Positions 5,919 to 6,930 of a DNA stretch of 6,930 nt are shown one piece after another. The position numbers and the translations under genes are program-made. The stretch is from an uncultured Burkholderiales bacterium. Its GTDB lineage: Bacteria > Pseudomonadota > Gammaproteobacteria > Burkholderiales > Burkholderiaceae. The notes beneath the pieces were generated by a model. That model ran no database searches. It saw only the letters and a list, made by a program, of their open reading frames with translations, and had not been told where the DNA came from. The DNA lies in NCBI GenBank assembly GCA_903845315.1, contig CAIMWY010000335.1:1-6930 (forward strand). The letters are read 5' to 3'. Within the stretch, counting starts at the first letter, position 1, and each line of letters starts with the position of its first letter.

Positions 5919-6930
5919 ATGAGTCGACAAGATTTTCCCGAACTGCGCGAAGGCGTGCGCCAAGTGGTGTCTGCCTTTGATTCGCGTTACTGGCAAGAAG
6001 TGGATGAGGCCCGTGCCTTCCCCGAAAAATTTGTCACCGCCCTGACCGACGCCGGTTGGTTGTCGGCCTTGATTCCAGAGGAATACGGCGGCTCCAACCT
6101 GAGCCTGACCGAAGCCAGCGTGATCATGGAAGAGATCAACCGCGCGGGCGGCAACTCGGGCGCCTGCCATGGTCAGATGTATGTCATGGGCTGTGTGGTG
6201 CGTCACGGTACGAAGGAGCAGAAAGAAGCCTTGCTGCCCAAGATTGCATCGGGCGAATTGCGCATGCAGTCGATGGCGGTGACCGAGCCCACCACCGGCT
6301 CAGACACCACCCAGCTCAAGACCGTGGCCGTGCGCCAAGGCGACCACTACGTGGTGAATGGCCAAAAGGTGTGGACCTCGCGCTTGCAGCACTCCGACTT
6401 CATGTTGCTGTTGGCACGCACCACGCCACTGGCCGAGGTGAAAAAGAAGTCCGAAGGCTTGTCGGTGTTTTTGGTGGACTTGCGCGAAGAGGTGGGCAAG
6501 ACCATCACCGTCAAACCCATCCGCAACATGGTCAACCACGAGACCAACGAAATCTTCATCGACAACCTGCGCATCCCGGTGGAGAACCGCATTGGCGAAG
6601 AAGGCAAGGGGCTCAAGTACATCATGGACGGCTTGAACGCCGAGCGCATTTTGATCGCCGCCGAGTGCGTGGGCGACGGCTATTGGTTTGTCGACCGTGC
6701 CACCCAATACGCCAAAGAGCGCGTGGTGTTTGGCCGCGCCATTGCGCACAACCAGGGCATTCAGTTTCCGATTGCCAAGGCCCACATCAACGTGGAAGCG
6801 GCCAGCTTGATGCGCTACGAAGCGGCGCGTTTGTTTGATGCCGGGCTGCCTTGCGGCGCACAGGCCAATATGTCGAAGTTGCTGGCGGCCGACGCCTCGT
6901 GGGAAGCGGCCAATGTGTGCCTGCAAACCC
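5919..6930 (+). CDS. Acyl-CoA dehydrogenase, 3'-truncated by the window edge
   Basis: An FAD flavoenzyme that introduces an alpha-beta double bond into an acyl-CoA, passing electrons to ETF. The frame is open through the window end, giving 337 codons without a stop, about 85% of a usual protein of this family. The N-terminal helical domain contains LIPEEYGG (51-58). The middle domain has the flavin/substrate block AVTEPTTGSDT (120-130) and VWTS (151-154). The C-terminal domain begins with GLNAERILIAAE (238-249) and ERVVFGRAIAHNQGIQFPIA (267-286), the Arg-x-x-Phe-Gly FAD motif. Glu242, just before Arg243, sits where isovaleryl-CoA and long-chain enzymes keep their catalytic base; the alternative site lies beyond the window. 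The start is 3 nt after the SDR stop with no clear Shine-Dalgarno, so translation is probably coupled. The exact acyl substrate is unknown. Confidence 0.95.
   Translation, partial: MSRQDFPELREGVRQVVSAFDSRYWQEVDEARAFPEKFVTALTDAGWLSALIPEEYGGSNLSLTEASVIMEEINRAGGNSGACHGQMYVMGCVVRHGTKEQKEALLPKIASGELRMQSMAVTEPTTGSDTTQLKTVAVRQGDHYVVNGQKVWTSRLQHSDFMLLLARTTPLAEVKKKSEGLSVFLVDLREEVGKTITVKPIRNMVNHETNEIFIDNLRIPVENRIGEEGKGLKYIMDGLNAERILIAAECVGDGYWFVDRATQYAKERVVFGRAIAHNQGIQFPIAKAHINVEAASLMRYEAARLFDAGLPCGAQANMSKLLAADASWEAANVCLQT

Noticed and set aside
6056..6838. A 260-codon + strand open frame in the last kilobase
   Set aside because: It is out of frame with the acyl-CoA dehydrogenase, whose motifs run unbroken through the same bases, and its Arg/His/Gly-rich translation is typical of a shadow frame.
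6300..6926. A 208-codon - strand open frame under the acyl-CoA dehydrogenase
   Set aside because: It is an antisense shadow with a His/Gln/Val-rich composition and no family motif.
1..6930. tRNA or rRNA genes, CRISPR arrays, insertion sequences, attachment sites
   Set aside because: No cloverleaf-like sequence, regularly spaced repeats, transposase or integrase motifs, or terminal inverted repeats were seen, and coding sequence style is even across the window.

Overview
The window looks like a chromosomal segment from a betaproteobacterium, most likely Burkholderiales and close to Comamonadaceae (a Limnohabitans/Rhodoferax/Polaromonas-type genome). This rests on protein style, moderately GC-rich codon use and short Shine-Dalgarno-led intergenic gaps. 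The genus is inference only; no search was run. It carries eight protein genes, two of them cut by the window edges. I see no RNA gene, mobile element or CRISPR array.

Left block (1-2908, + strand): the 3' part of a YdfG-like short-chain dehydrogenase (SDR); a small cupin protein with a strikingly lysine/alanine-rich, acid-free N-terminal tail; then the permease and ATPase of an SsuBC/TauBC/NrtBD-type ABC importer. A hairpin followed by a T-rich run lies between the cupin and the permease and may act as a terminator or attenuator. The block ends at a strong bidirectional intrinsic terminator (2927-2956), next to a perfect 16-bp palindrome.

Middle (2997-4225): a periplasmic NMT1/SsuA-type substrate-binding protein is encoded on the - strand, converging on the transporter genes. 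A 239-bp divergent intergenic region separates it from the right block and probably holds the control signals for both directions.

Right block (4226-6930, + strand): a PuuE-like member of the polysaccharide deacetylase (NodB-fold) superfamily, an SDR-fold protein with the dinucleotide-binding motif but none of the usual catalytic tetrad, and the first 337 codons of an acyl-CoA dehydrogenase. The gaps are short (28 and 3 nt between start and stop codons), so this is probably one operon.

Taken together, the window reads as an uptake-and-catabolism cluster. The binding protein, permease and ATPase would import a small organic compound. The PuuE-like hydrolase would open or deacylate a C-N bond, and the SDRs and acyl-CoA dehydrogenase would oxidise the resulting carbon skeleton as a CoA thioester. 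The substrate cannot be read from the sequence. The most unusual items are the SDR-fold protein without catalytic residues and the cupin with a histone-H1-like tail.
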